This document shows positions 57,654-64,000 of a DNA stretch of 64,000 nt, one piece after another. Location of the stretch: assembly GCA_910578105.1 (NCBI GenBank), contig CAJTPD010000004.1, forward strand, positions 166,854 through 230,853. The letters are read 5' to 3'. The DNA is from an uncultured Odoribacter sp. GTDB taxonomy: Bacteria > Bacteroidota > Bacteroidia > Bacteroidales > Marinifilaceae. The position numbers and the translations under genes were made by a program. Positions within the stretch are counted from its first letter, which is position 1. Each line of letters begins with the position of its first letter. A model generated the notes under the pieces. That model was given only the letters and a program-made list of their open reading frames with translations, had not been told where the DNA came from and did no database searches.

Positions 57654-59894
57654 ATGAACAGGCTGGATATACCCGTAACGTTGCAGGATGGTCAGACGGT
57701 ATTTTTCGTGCTGTTTGGGCAGGAAGGGACTTTGTTTAAAATACCGCAGGAAGAAGCCCGTGCTTATGGCGAGGCGTGCTGTCAGTTGGCAGAGGGAAAA
57801 AGTTATGAGTACGGAATAACGGAGGGATATAAAGTGGCGGGAGGAATGCTCACCCCTTCGCGTGTAAATCCTTCTGCCGGTATTTTGCAAACAGGTAATT
57901 TTGTAGGTACTTTGTCCCTTGAAATCCGGAAGGGAGAACAGCGATGTGCTGAAATTCAGCTGGAAATCCGGTCGGTGAAAGAATCTTACCGCGAGGACTA
58001 TCGCCGGATGCTGGAAGAGATTACGGAGCATTCCGCAGAGTTGCTGATGCATCATAATTCACCGGTCAGCCAGTATTTCAAACCTCAGCCTCCGGAAGAT
58101 GCGCGGATTTTGTACCAGCGTTTTGCTTTTATAAAATCGTTGATAGATTCCGAAGAGTTTGCGAATGCGGTCCATCAGATATTATCTGCTCCGGTCACCT
58201 GTTGGGAGGAAAATAAACAACTGAAAAGTGTTTGTGGGGTGAAAAAAGCGGATCGGCGGGCGATGAGGCAAATGGCCTGCTCCGCGCGTCGTATTCATAC
58301 TCCCGCGCAACATCCTCTGTACGACCGGTTAAAGACAATTCCCGAAAAAATAGAAACCCGGAGTTTACAGGAGACTGCGGACACTCCCGAAAACCGTTTC
58401 GTGAAATATGCTCTTTCTGCGTTTTATACTTTTTGCAGTGCTTTGATGACGACTAAAGCAGCCGGAGAGCGTTTGAAGAGAGAGGGCGCGAGGGTGCTTG
58501 ACTGTCTGGGACGGTATTTGAATCATGCGATGCTGAAGCAGGTGGGGACGCCCGATTTGCTGCCATTGAACAGCCCTGTGCTGCAACGCCGGGAAGGCTA
58601 TCGGGAAGTGCTGCGGGTGTGGCTGATGTTCGACTTGGCGGCAAAATTAGTATGGCAGGGGGGAGAAGACGTCTATCAGGCCGGGAAACGGGATGTGGCC
58701 TGCTTGTACGAATATTGGTTGTTTTTCCGGTTGCTGCGTTTGGTGGAAGAGGTATTCCGGTTAAAGGTGCAGAACCTGGAGCACTTGATTGTTCCTTCGG
58801 ACAATGGTTTGGCTTTGCAGTTGAAACAAGGGCGGCATATTGCTTTAACGGGCATATATGCCTGCGAATCCCGGCAGTTGAATATAGAGTTTAGCTACAA
58901 CCGGCGTTTTACCGGCGATAAATCCTATCCGCAAGGCGGAAGCTGGACGTTGGAAATGCGGCCCGATTATACGTTGACAATTTGGCCGGTAGGCATTACG
59001 CAGGAGCAGGCCGAACGGGAGGAACTGATTGTACACCTGCATTTCGATGCCAAATACCGATTGGATAAAGCTAACCGGTTATTTGATACAGAGGCCGGAG
59101 CTTGTGATTCCCCGGCGGGATGCCGGAAAGAGGATATCTGGAAGATGCACGCCTACCGTGATGCTATCCGGCGCAGTGCCGGGGCTTATGTTTTATATCC
59201 CGGAACCGGTTCGTTTGAGAAAAGAGGCTTTCATGAGATACTGCCCGGAATAGGGGCATTTGCAATAAATCCTGCTAAATATAGCCGGGGAATTGAAGAC
59301 TTAAGGCAGTTTTTGAAAGAGGTGGCCGAACATTTTCTTAATCGCACTTCTCAGCGGGAAAAGATAGCTTATCGTATTTACGGGATATTTAAAAATAATG
59401 AACCTATGGTAGTCAAAGAATATTTACCGGAATGTTTCGGGAAAAACAGGGGCCTGTTTCCGGACGAGACACCTGTTTTAGTCGGGTTTTATAAAGATGC
59501 GGCACACTGGGAATGGATTGTCAGGCATAAATTATACAATGTCCGTCTGGCTACCCGGCGGGGGGCTGTCAAACTGGATACCGGACTGATTCAGGCAAAA
59601 TACGTTTTGTTGCATACAACGGGCGAATTACGGACATCCCGGTTGTATAAAATTGTTCCGGGAGGTCCTCAGATTTATAGCCGTAGCGACTTGGTTAAAA
59701 GGCACTATCCGGCGTCGGAAAAAGACAAGGCCCGCGAGGCTTCTTATCTGGTGTACTCTGTTGAGGAGGTAAACGAACCGGAGCTGAAGGACAGGGTATG
59801 GGATATTTCGCGTCTCTCTTCCCATCAGGGGGGAAGAAATTCGGCCCTGCCTTTTGTGGTGACATTATACGATTTGATGAAGGCCCAAGGGTGA
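57654..59894 (+). CDS. McrC-type nuclease (DUF2357 plus PD-(D/E)xK)
   Basis: A 746-aa partner of the upstream McrB-like GTPase. An N-terminal DUF2357-type region (about 100-330) contains ETADTPENRFVKYAL. The nuclease domain (about 345-545) shows YEYWLFFRLLRL, RPDYTL (Asp438) and LHFDAKYRL (Asp465, Lys467), the PD-(D/E)xK core of PDDEXK_7/DUF524 enzymes. A C-terminal region (about 610-746) with VLVGFYKDAAHWEWIVRHKL resembles substrate-recognition modules of this family. Cleaves DNA presumably when McrB senses modified bases; the target modification is unknown. Confidence 0.85.
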   Translation: MNRLDIPVTLQDGQTVFFVLFGQEGTLFKIPQEEARAYGEACCQLAEGKSYEYGITEGYKVAGGMLTPSRVNPSAGILQTGNFVGTLSLEIRKGEQRCAEIQLEIRSVKESYREDYRRMLEEITEHSAELLMHHNSPVSQYFKPQPPEDARILYQRFAFIKSLIDSEEFANAVHQILSAPVTCWEENKQLKSVCGVKKADRRAMRQMACSARRIHTPAQHPLYDRLKTIPEKIETRSLQETADTPENRFVKYALSAFYTFCSALMTTKAAGERLKREGARVLDCLGRYLNHAMLKQVGTPDLLPLNSPVLQRREGYREVLRVWLMFDLAAKLVWQGGEDVYQAGKRDVACLYEYWLFFRLLRLVEEVFRLKVQNLEHLIVPSDNGLALQLKQGRHIALTGIYACESRQLNIEFSYNRRFTGDKSYPQGGSWTLEMRPDYTLTIWPVGITQEQAEREELIVHLHFDAKYRLDKANRLFDTEAGACDSPAGCRKEDIWKMHAYRDAIRRSAGAYVLYPGTGSFEKRGFHEILPGIGAFAINPAKYSRGIEDLRQFLKEVAEHFLNRTSQREKIAYRIYGIFKNNEPMVVKEYLPECFGKNRGLFPDETPVLVGFYKDAAHWEWIVRHKLYNVRLATRRGAVKLDTGLIQAKYVLLHTTGELRTSRLYKIVPGGPQIYSRSDLVKRHYPASEKDKAREASYLVYSVEEVNEPELKDRVWDISRLSSHQGGRNSALPFVVTLYDLMKAQG

Positions 59895-59936
59895 CCCCGG
59901 TGTGCGGGGTTTTGCGGGGACAGGAGGGGGAGTTTT

Positions 59937-61400
59937 TCAGGCATATCCCAATCTGTCGATATAAACCGGCGAGAAATAGAGGGTGGGACGGTCTGAATGA
60001 CACCGGATTACTTGGAAGGGAATGATTTCCCTGGCAAAAAGGGCAGTGAGCTGTGAGAAATCGAAAACCACTTTGACTTTTTGTACATACAATAATATTT
60101 CCGTTGTTTTTGTTTTGGGCAGGGAATCAACCGAAACATCCGCCATATCCTCCCGGATGGCTTTCAATAGGCCTGTCCTGGAAACCAGACATCTGCTGGG
60201 AGTATCGAATACATCTGCCATTTCGATTAGAATAGAGTCCGGGAACCATTTTTGGAGGTCTCGTTTCTTGACGAATTGGTAAAACGCCAGGAGTAAGTAG
60301 GTTGAAATTGCGCGGATGATTTGCATACGGGTGTAAGGAAGATACCGCATCCCGTCCCAAATGTTTTTTACGTTTCGATTGATTCGCCCGGCTATTTCCC
60401 GGTTGTGTAATTGAGGGGTAAAGAAAATGCGGGGTTCAATGCATTTTCTTTTCGTTATGTTATATTCTTTGAAAAGGAGGGATAACTGCTTAGCCATTTG
60501 TATCGCGTCCTTGCGAAAATGGTCGGTGCTTTTAACATGAAACTCAAACTCGACACTTTTTCTTGTACGCAACGTTACGTTCATTTTATATTCCCATGCT
60601 TTGGTATTAGCCGGTTGCCAGGAAGCGTGCTTTTTCCGGGATTTCACATATTGATAATGGGATTGTGTGGGGATATGTGTGATGGGGATACCGTTTGTTT
60701 TAACAAATTTTTCCAATCTTTTGGCACCCTCGTCAATTCTTTCGGCTGCAAAATAGTTGTCCAGTAAAATTTCCAGTTCACTTTTATCAGTAGGATACAC
60801 ATCAGTTGCCTGGACATTTACAGGTAAACCGTCGTGGGGAAATATGATTTTGTCAAATGGGTAAAATGTTTCTATATTCCTGAACATCACTTGAAGAAAA
60901 CATCCCTGTTGGGCTTGTAATCTCCATAGACTTTCTATTTTCACATCATAGATATAGGGAGGAGTCAGTTTGCGGTTGATAAAAATACTTTTAAAAAAGT
61001 CAACATAATCCGTAAATTCTTTTTTATTCAGGCATAAAATAACCCCCTCTTTGCCTTGCAGCTCCTTTGTTGAATGAGTGGCAAAGAAAAGGGCAATTTC
61101 GGGAGAACGGCTGAAATCTATAAAATCTGTCGGAATGCCATAATGTTGGGCAATTGCAACGACATAATCCAAGTCTTTCGCATATCTTTGGGTAGAATTA
61201 TGCCTGGACAGAAATGCCTGGAAAAGACACAAACGTTCCGCCGCTTCTCTCCTTTTTTTCGCGGATAATCTGTATATGGATGCCACCAAAGGCCAGTCCT
61301 CATTTTGTCCCCTGAAAAGCTCATAAATCCGGTTTTTCTGTAACTCCCGGGCCAAATCCAAAGCCTCAGCCGGACTGTTTACTCTGTACGTTTTGTGCAT
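59937..61400 (-). CDS. FRG-domain protein
   Basis: A 487-aa cytoplasmic protein with an N-terminal FRG domain (named for Phe-Arg-Gly, here LFRG at 28-31). IYELFRGQNEDWPLVASIYR, QHYGIPTDFIDFS and RSPEIALFFATHS define it (residues about 20-110). The rest (about 110-487) is a mixed domain of unknown function with no obvious catalytic motif. FRG proteins are frequent in defence islands and phage-related loci, and may be nucleases or toxins. It converges on the mcrC-like gene (42-bp gap). Its -7 box is at 61460-61467. Confidence 0.82.
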   Translation of the reverse strand: MHKTYRVNSPAEALDLARELQKNRIYELFRGQNEDWPLVASIYRLSAKKRREAAERLCLFQAFLSRHNSTQRYAKDLDYVVAIAQHYGIPTDFIDFSRSPEIALFFATHSTKELQGKEGVILCLNKKEFTDYVDFFKSIFINRKLTPPYIYDVKIESLWRLQAQQGCFLQVMFRNIETFYPFDKIIFPHDGLPVNVQATDVYPTDKSELEILLDNYFAAERIDEGAKRLEKFVKTNGIPITHIPTQSHYQYVKSRKKHASWQPANTKAWEYKMNVTLRTRKSVEFEFHVKSTDHFRKDAIQMAKQLSLLFKEYNITKRKCIEPRIFFTPQLHNREIAGRINRNVKNIWDGMRYLPYTRMQIIRAISTYLLLAFYQFVKKRDLQKWFPDSILIEMADVFDTPSRCLVSRTGLLKAIREDMADVSVDSLPKTKTTEILLYVQKVKVVFDFSQLTALFAREIIPFQVIRCHSDRPTLYFSPVYIDRLGYA

Positions 61401-61459
61401 TTTGTTCGACGGATATAGGGATAAAAGTGGCTACATGCTAAATAATTGAACTCACCTTA

Positions 61460-61467
61460 CAAAAATA
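61460..61467 (-). promoter_or_regulatory. -7 box of the FRG gene
   Basis: CAAAAATA reads TATTTTTG on the minus strand, about 60 bp before the FRG start codon. Confidence 0.45.
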
Positions 61468-61801
61468 AAAAATCAACATTTACTATAACACTTTAGTTAA
61501 GAAAAATAAAACTCTCCATGCTCCCGGACCTCGCAAAACGATAGCTCTCCTTGATTTCTGTGGGGGAAAAAGCGGAATAGCATTTAAAAATATTAATTTT
61601 GTATCATTTCATTAATCTGGTTTAAACTGCGGACATCCGCACGGCAGCCGGCGGATGGCCGGCGGCATTTCCGTCGTCGGGCGTTTTGGCGGAGGTGGTT
61701 GCGGGCTTGAGGTCACTGGCACGGAATATCCGGAATACATCAGGGGCCTTGTCCGGCAGGCAATAAATCAAAGATAGCGGAAGAGTCGGGCTGCATAACA
61801 T
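61468..61801. other. Noncoding junction with a G+C shift
   Basis: No gene is supported here. The left part (to about 61620) is A+T-rich and chromosomal in character; from about 61626 the sequence becomes strongly G+C-rich, marking the likely edge of the phage-like segment. A 40-codon plus-strand frame (61655-61777) ends VTGTEYPEYIRGLVRQAINQ but has no supporting start signal, and the opposite-strand frame is equally unsupported. Confidence 0.5.
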
Positions 61802-61828
61802 AAAGGTGCCGGAACCGGCACCTTTTTT
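61802..61828 (+). terminator. Strong hairpin terminator
   Basis: AAAGGTGCCGG (61802-61812) and CCGGCACCTTT (61815-61825) are perfect complements, followed by T-run to 61828. On the plus strand no gene ends just upstream, so it may terminate an unrecognised transcript or insulate the segment. Confidence 0.75.
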
Positions 61829-61859
61829 CGTGGGGAAGGCTAAGGTTGGGCTTGCACCG

Positions 61860-61965
61860 GGGCGGATATGGTGCGGATGTGGTGCGGTATTCCTGCGGCG
61901 GTGACCGGAGGAGTACCGCACGTATACCGCAGCAATACCGCAGGAGTACCGGAGGAACACCGCAC
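61860..61965. repeat. Opposed blocks of 11-bp repeats
   Basis: Six consecutive 11-bp units run from 61900 to 61965 (GGTGACCGGAG, GAGTACCGCAC, GTATACCGCAG, CAATACCGCAG, GAGTACCGGAG, GAACACCGCAC). Units of the same type run in the opposite orientation over 61860-61903 (CATATCCGCCC, CACATCCGCAC, GAATACCGCAC, CACCGCCGCAG on the minus strand). The core is ACCGCAG/C. The array ends 118 bp before the first gene of the phage-like segment. Confidence 0.8.
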
Positions 61966-62083
61966 CTGTAGGGGCCAATCCCCGGCGGAACCCTGCCTCC
62001 GGCGGGCCTGTTCCGGGGGGAGAGGCCGGAACCTGAAAAAGGACGAACGACATTCAAGATATAACCAAAGCCAGGGAGGGAGT

Positions 62084-62764
62084 ATGATTCTGAAAGCATT
62101 TGACAACTATGTGACCGGCCTCATGTATGCCGATATATTTTTCCCGTCCGGGCGGGGAAGTACAGCCTGCGTGTTTAACACATTCAGGAGTAGGAAACAA
62201 TACATCGGCGCGTGGTTGCAGCTTTCGCGGCTGATGGCGGTGGAATTGGGCAAAATCAGCCTCGGTGCGCAGGAACGGCAGAGCGTTTTTTTCCGGCTCC
62301 AGCAGGTGGGCAAACTCTTTATCTGCGAGGGGCAGGAGGTCGTGTCGCACAGCCACCTGCTGGTGCATCGCGGAGGCATGCCCGTGCATGTCGCCACCCT
62401 CGACGTGCACGAGCAAATGCTCCTCCGCTCTTTTCTCCGCATACAATACACGGCGTGGCTGGAATTGTGCGAGCTTTGCAACTCCGTGCTCTCCTTCTAC
62501 CAGGGAAATTATGTGTGGCAGGGGAATGTGCTGGAACTGCTTGAGCTGGGCGATGCACTGTGGGTGACGGGGCGGGTGTCCCCGCAAGACGGCGAAAAAA
62601 GCAAACGGCAATACCTGCGGCGGTTGCTTGCGCTGTTCCGTTTTCCGGTGCCCGACCAGCCTTGCCGCCGGCTGGGGGAACTGACCGGAAGGGTGCGGCC
62701 CGACACCTTTGTGACCTGGCTGCACCAAAAATACCGGGATTACTGGCACAAACGCGAACGCTGA
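62084..62764 (+). CDS. Phage-associated protein of unknown function
   Basis: A 226-aa protein beginning MILKAFDNYVTGLMYADIFF, with many aromatic and Leu residues and mostly helical prediction; the end is RDYWHKRER. No signal peptide or catalytic motif is recognised. The ATG at 62084 follows AGGGAGGG and begins a run of G+C-rich codons unlike the chromosomal genes to the left. It is the first gene of the holin-amidase segment; a RteC-like or phage regulatory role is conceivable but unsupported. The 224-bp gap to the holin gene holds a small CGGATG/CATCCG hairpin (62823-62842) and nothing else I recognise. Confidence 0.65.
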   Translation: MILKAFDNYVTGLMYADIFFPSGRGSTACVFNTFRSRKQYIGAWLQLSRLMAVELGKISLGAQERQSVFFRLQQVGKLFICEGQEVVSHSHLLVHRGGMPVHVATLDVHEQMLLRSFLRIQYTAWLELCELCNSVLSFYQGNYVWQGNVLELLELGDALWVTGRVSPQDGEKSKRQYLRRLLALFRFPVPDQPCRRLGELTGRVRPDTFVTWLHQKYRDYWHKRER

Positions 62765-62988
62765 AACTGTCCGGTTTTGCCTTTTTCCCCCTGTTTCTTT
62801 CCTGCGTTATGTTAACTTCTTGCCGGATGTGGATGTGCATCCGACTGTGGACCAGTGTCTTGTGAAAAATTTTGTTTTTTCCCCGTCATCCGGACAGGAG
62901 TATGGGGCGGAGCCTGCCGCGTTGCCCTACCTTAGCCTCCATGAAAATCATCCCGGGAGATTCAGTGACTCATTAAAAACAAAATGTT

Positions 62989-63357
62989 ATGAAATTACTC
63001 TCAAACTTAATCGGTGAAATCGGGGCGGTGGTGAACACCCTCTCGGTTTCGTCCAAAGAAAAAAAACAGATTGAGGCCGATTTGATAGCGGCCATAGCCC
63101 GCCAGGAAGAAGAACTCCGCCGCAGCCAGGCCGCCATCATCGGGGCCGAGGCACAGGGCAACTGGTTGCAGCGTTCGTGGCGTCCCCTCATCATGCTGGT
63201 CTTTGCCGCCATCGTACTCGTGGGTACTTTTTTCAACCTGCCCATCCTCGACGACACCTCCCGTTTCTGGGACCTGCTGGAAATCGGTATCGGCGGGTAT
63301 GTCATTGGCCGGAGTGCCGAGAAGGTGGCCGACCGCCTGAAAGGAGGCCGCAAATGA
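62989..63357 (+). CDS. Phage holin family protein
   Basis: A 122-aa inner-membrane protein: N-terminal charged helix (SVSSKEKKQIEADLIAAIARQEEE), then two or three hydrophobic segments (RPLIMLVFAAIVLVGTFF and WDLLEIGIGGYVIG) and a basic end (DRLKGGRK). The WRPLIML motif is typical of 3TM-type (GTA/HP1-like) holins, which open the membrane so that the lysis enzyme reaches the wall. The stop overlaps the amidase start by ATGA, a typical lysis-cassette arrangement. Confidence 0.8.
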   Translation: MKLLSNLIGEIGAVVNTLSVSSKEKKQIEADLIAAIARQEEELRRSQAAIIGAEAQGNWLQRSWRPLIMLVFAAIVLVGTFFNLPILDDTSRFWDLLEIGIGGYVIGRSAEKVADRLKGGRK

Positions 63358-63935
63358 AAATCGTGGAACATTGGCTGGAGGGTCCGGATACGGAACGCCT
63401 CCGGTGTACGAAAAACAGCCGCCGGATGGAGGTCGCCGATACGATTGTGCTTCATGCGACGGAGGGGGCGAATGCTATGTCGTCGGCCTGTTATCTGGCG
63501 CGCCGCGACACCTCCGTGTCGGCCCATCTGGTGGTGGGACGCCGGGGACACGTGATACAGTTGCTCCCCTTCAACGTCGAGGCATGGCATGCCGGGGAGA
63601 GCGAACATGCCGGGCGGAAGGGGCTGAATGCCTGTTCCGTAGGCATCGAAATTGATAATGCCGGACGGCTCCACCGCCGGGGCGACCGCTTTTTCTCGTG
63701 GTTCAACCGCGAGTATATGCCCGATGAGGTGTTTACCACCGTCGAAAACGGACGTGCCGCCTACTACCACCGTTTTACGCGCGAACAGACGGACCGGGTG
63801 GCGGAAATCTGCCGCCTGCTCAAGGCGCGCTACCTCATGCACTGGTTGGTGCGCCATTCCGACATCACCCGCCGCAAGTCGGACCCCGGACCCGCTTTCC
63901 CCTTTGAGGAAGTGAGGCGGCAGGCGGGGTTCTGA
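63354..63935 (+). CDS. N-acetylmuramoyl-L-alanine amidase (phage endolysin type)
   Basis: A 193-aa zinc amidase of the Ami_2 fold cutting the MurNAc-L-Ala bond of peptidoglycan. VLHATEG (His34), VRHSD (His168) and RKSDPGPAF (Asp177) fit the zinc ligands; SVGIEIDN holds the catalytic Glu (Glu99). No signal peptide, so release probably depends on the holin. The ATG at 63354 overlaps the holin stop; longer in-frame starts would run back inside the holin gene. Endolysin of a prophage is the most likely role. Confidence 0.9.
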   Translation: MKIVEHWLEGPDTERLRCTKNSRRMEVADTIVLHATEGANAMSSACYLARRDTSVSAHLVVGRRGHVIQLLPFNVEAWHAGESEHAGRKGLNACSVGIEIDNAGRLHRRGDRFFSWFNREYMPDEVFTTVENGRAAYYHRFTREQTDRVAEICRLLKARYLMHWLVRHSDITRRKSDPGPAFPFEEVRRQAGF

Positions 63936-63975
63936 CGGAGATAAAAGACTGTGTAACCATTCAAAATCTACGATT

Positions 63976-64000
63976 ATGGTACGTGTTAAAAACAACCTCT
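63976..64000 (+). CDS. Start of another phage-segment gene (cut by window)
   Basis: The frame opens ATG GTA CGT GTT AAA AAC AAC CTC, giving MVRVKNNL, 40 bp after the amidase stop, and continues beyond the window. Similar openings (MxRVKNN) occur in small structural or HU-like proteins of Bacteroidales elements, as I recall; the function cannot be given from eight codons. Confidence 0.5.

Noticed and set aside
61900..61965. The 11-bp repeats as a CRISPR array
   Set aside because: Units are contiguous and far too short, with no spacers and no cas genes.
61622..62053. 143-codon minus-strand frame in the G+C-rich segment
   Set aside because: Proline/alanine-rich translation typical of a noncoding G+C-rich strand; crosses the terminator and the repeat array.
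61868..62083. Upstream in-frame extension of the gene at 62084
   Set aside because: It would translate the 11-bp repeat array; the strong AGGGAGGG site supports the ATG at 62084.
62820..63017. 65-codon frame before the holin gene
   Set aside because: No ribosome site or recognisable sequence, and it overlaps the holin start.
62973..63995. 340-codon minus-strand frame opposite the holin and amidase genes
   Set aside because: Long only because of high G+C; the plus-strand genes have clear family motifs and overlapping starts.

Overview
The window comes from a Bacteroidales chromosome. The evidence is the set of Bacteroidota -7 boxes (TAnnTTTG, often with an upstream TTTG about 19 bp away), a complete Mfa-type fimbrial operon, lipoprotein-rich surface genes, a FucR-FucI-FucA-FucK-FucP fucose locus and many family-typical housekeeping genes. 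The bulk looks like roughly 43% G+C; together with the gene content this would suit an Odoribacter-like organism, but the genus is a guess. All assignments rest on reading the sequence and translations, with no database search.

Layout. 1-6.6 kb: purC (5' end only), phoH, mazG, an unknown small protein, cvfB, an ftsE with an unusually long tail, rpe, a gamma-carbonic anhydrase and an Hsp20. 6.75-13.3 kb: tRNA-Gly(GCC), a Pif1-like helicase, a ROK-family sugar kinase, a YhiM-like membrane protein, rarA and kdsA. 13.4-21.7 kb: mutS2, two tandem DUF1573 proteins, a small helical protein, rpsO and pnp. 21.8-29.4 kb: a leftward fucose catabolic operon with its GntR-type regulator and several candidate operators. 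29.5-40 kb: a seven-gene rightward Mfa/FimA-type fimbrial operon (two assembly/outer-membrane genes, stalk subunit, anchor, two accessory/tip lipoproteins, a thioredoxin-like DUF5106 protein). 40.2-48.6 kb: pdxA, a GlsB-like N-acyltransferase, a clostripain-family lipoprotein, a MATE transporter, an MFS remnant, and two cytoplasmic GH13 enzymes. 48.7-52.7 kb: a SNF2 helicase, an HxlR remnant and an MBL-fold hydrolase.

52.8-61.4 kb is a defence-like island: (i) a leftward two-gene operon of a MazG-like nucleotide pyrophosphohydrolase and a nuclease/helicase/S24-peptidase fusion protein, (ii) a divergent McrB-McrC-type GTPase/nuclease pair, and (iii) a convergent FRG-domain protein. From about 61.6 kb G+C rises sharply and a phage-like segment begins: a ten-unit 11-bp repeat array arranged in two opposing blocks, a gene of unknown function, a holin and an amidase overlapping by ATGA, and the first codons of another gene at the window edge.

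The most promising novelty is the helicase with a C-terminal LexA/UmuD-like domain. It keeps the Ser and Lys positions and has a Cys-Gly pair exactly 35 residues before the Ser, the spacing seen in UmuD. This suggests a defence or repair enzyme controlled by self-cleavage, paired with a nucleotide-pool hydrolase. Other leads are the fuc operators (a 19-nt element shared between two intergenic regions and a tandem 10-bp repeat at the inferred transcription start), the 15-bp palindrome covering the rarA promoter, and the 11-bp repeat array at the edge of the phage-like segment.
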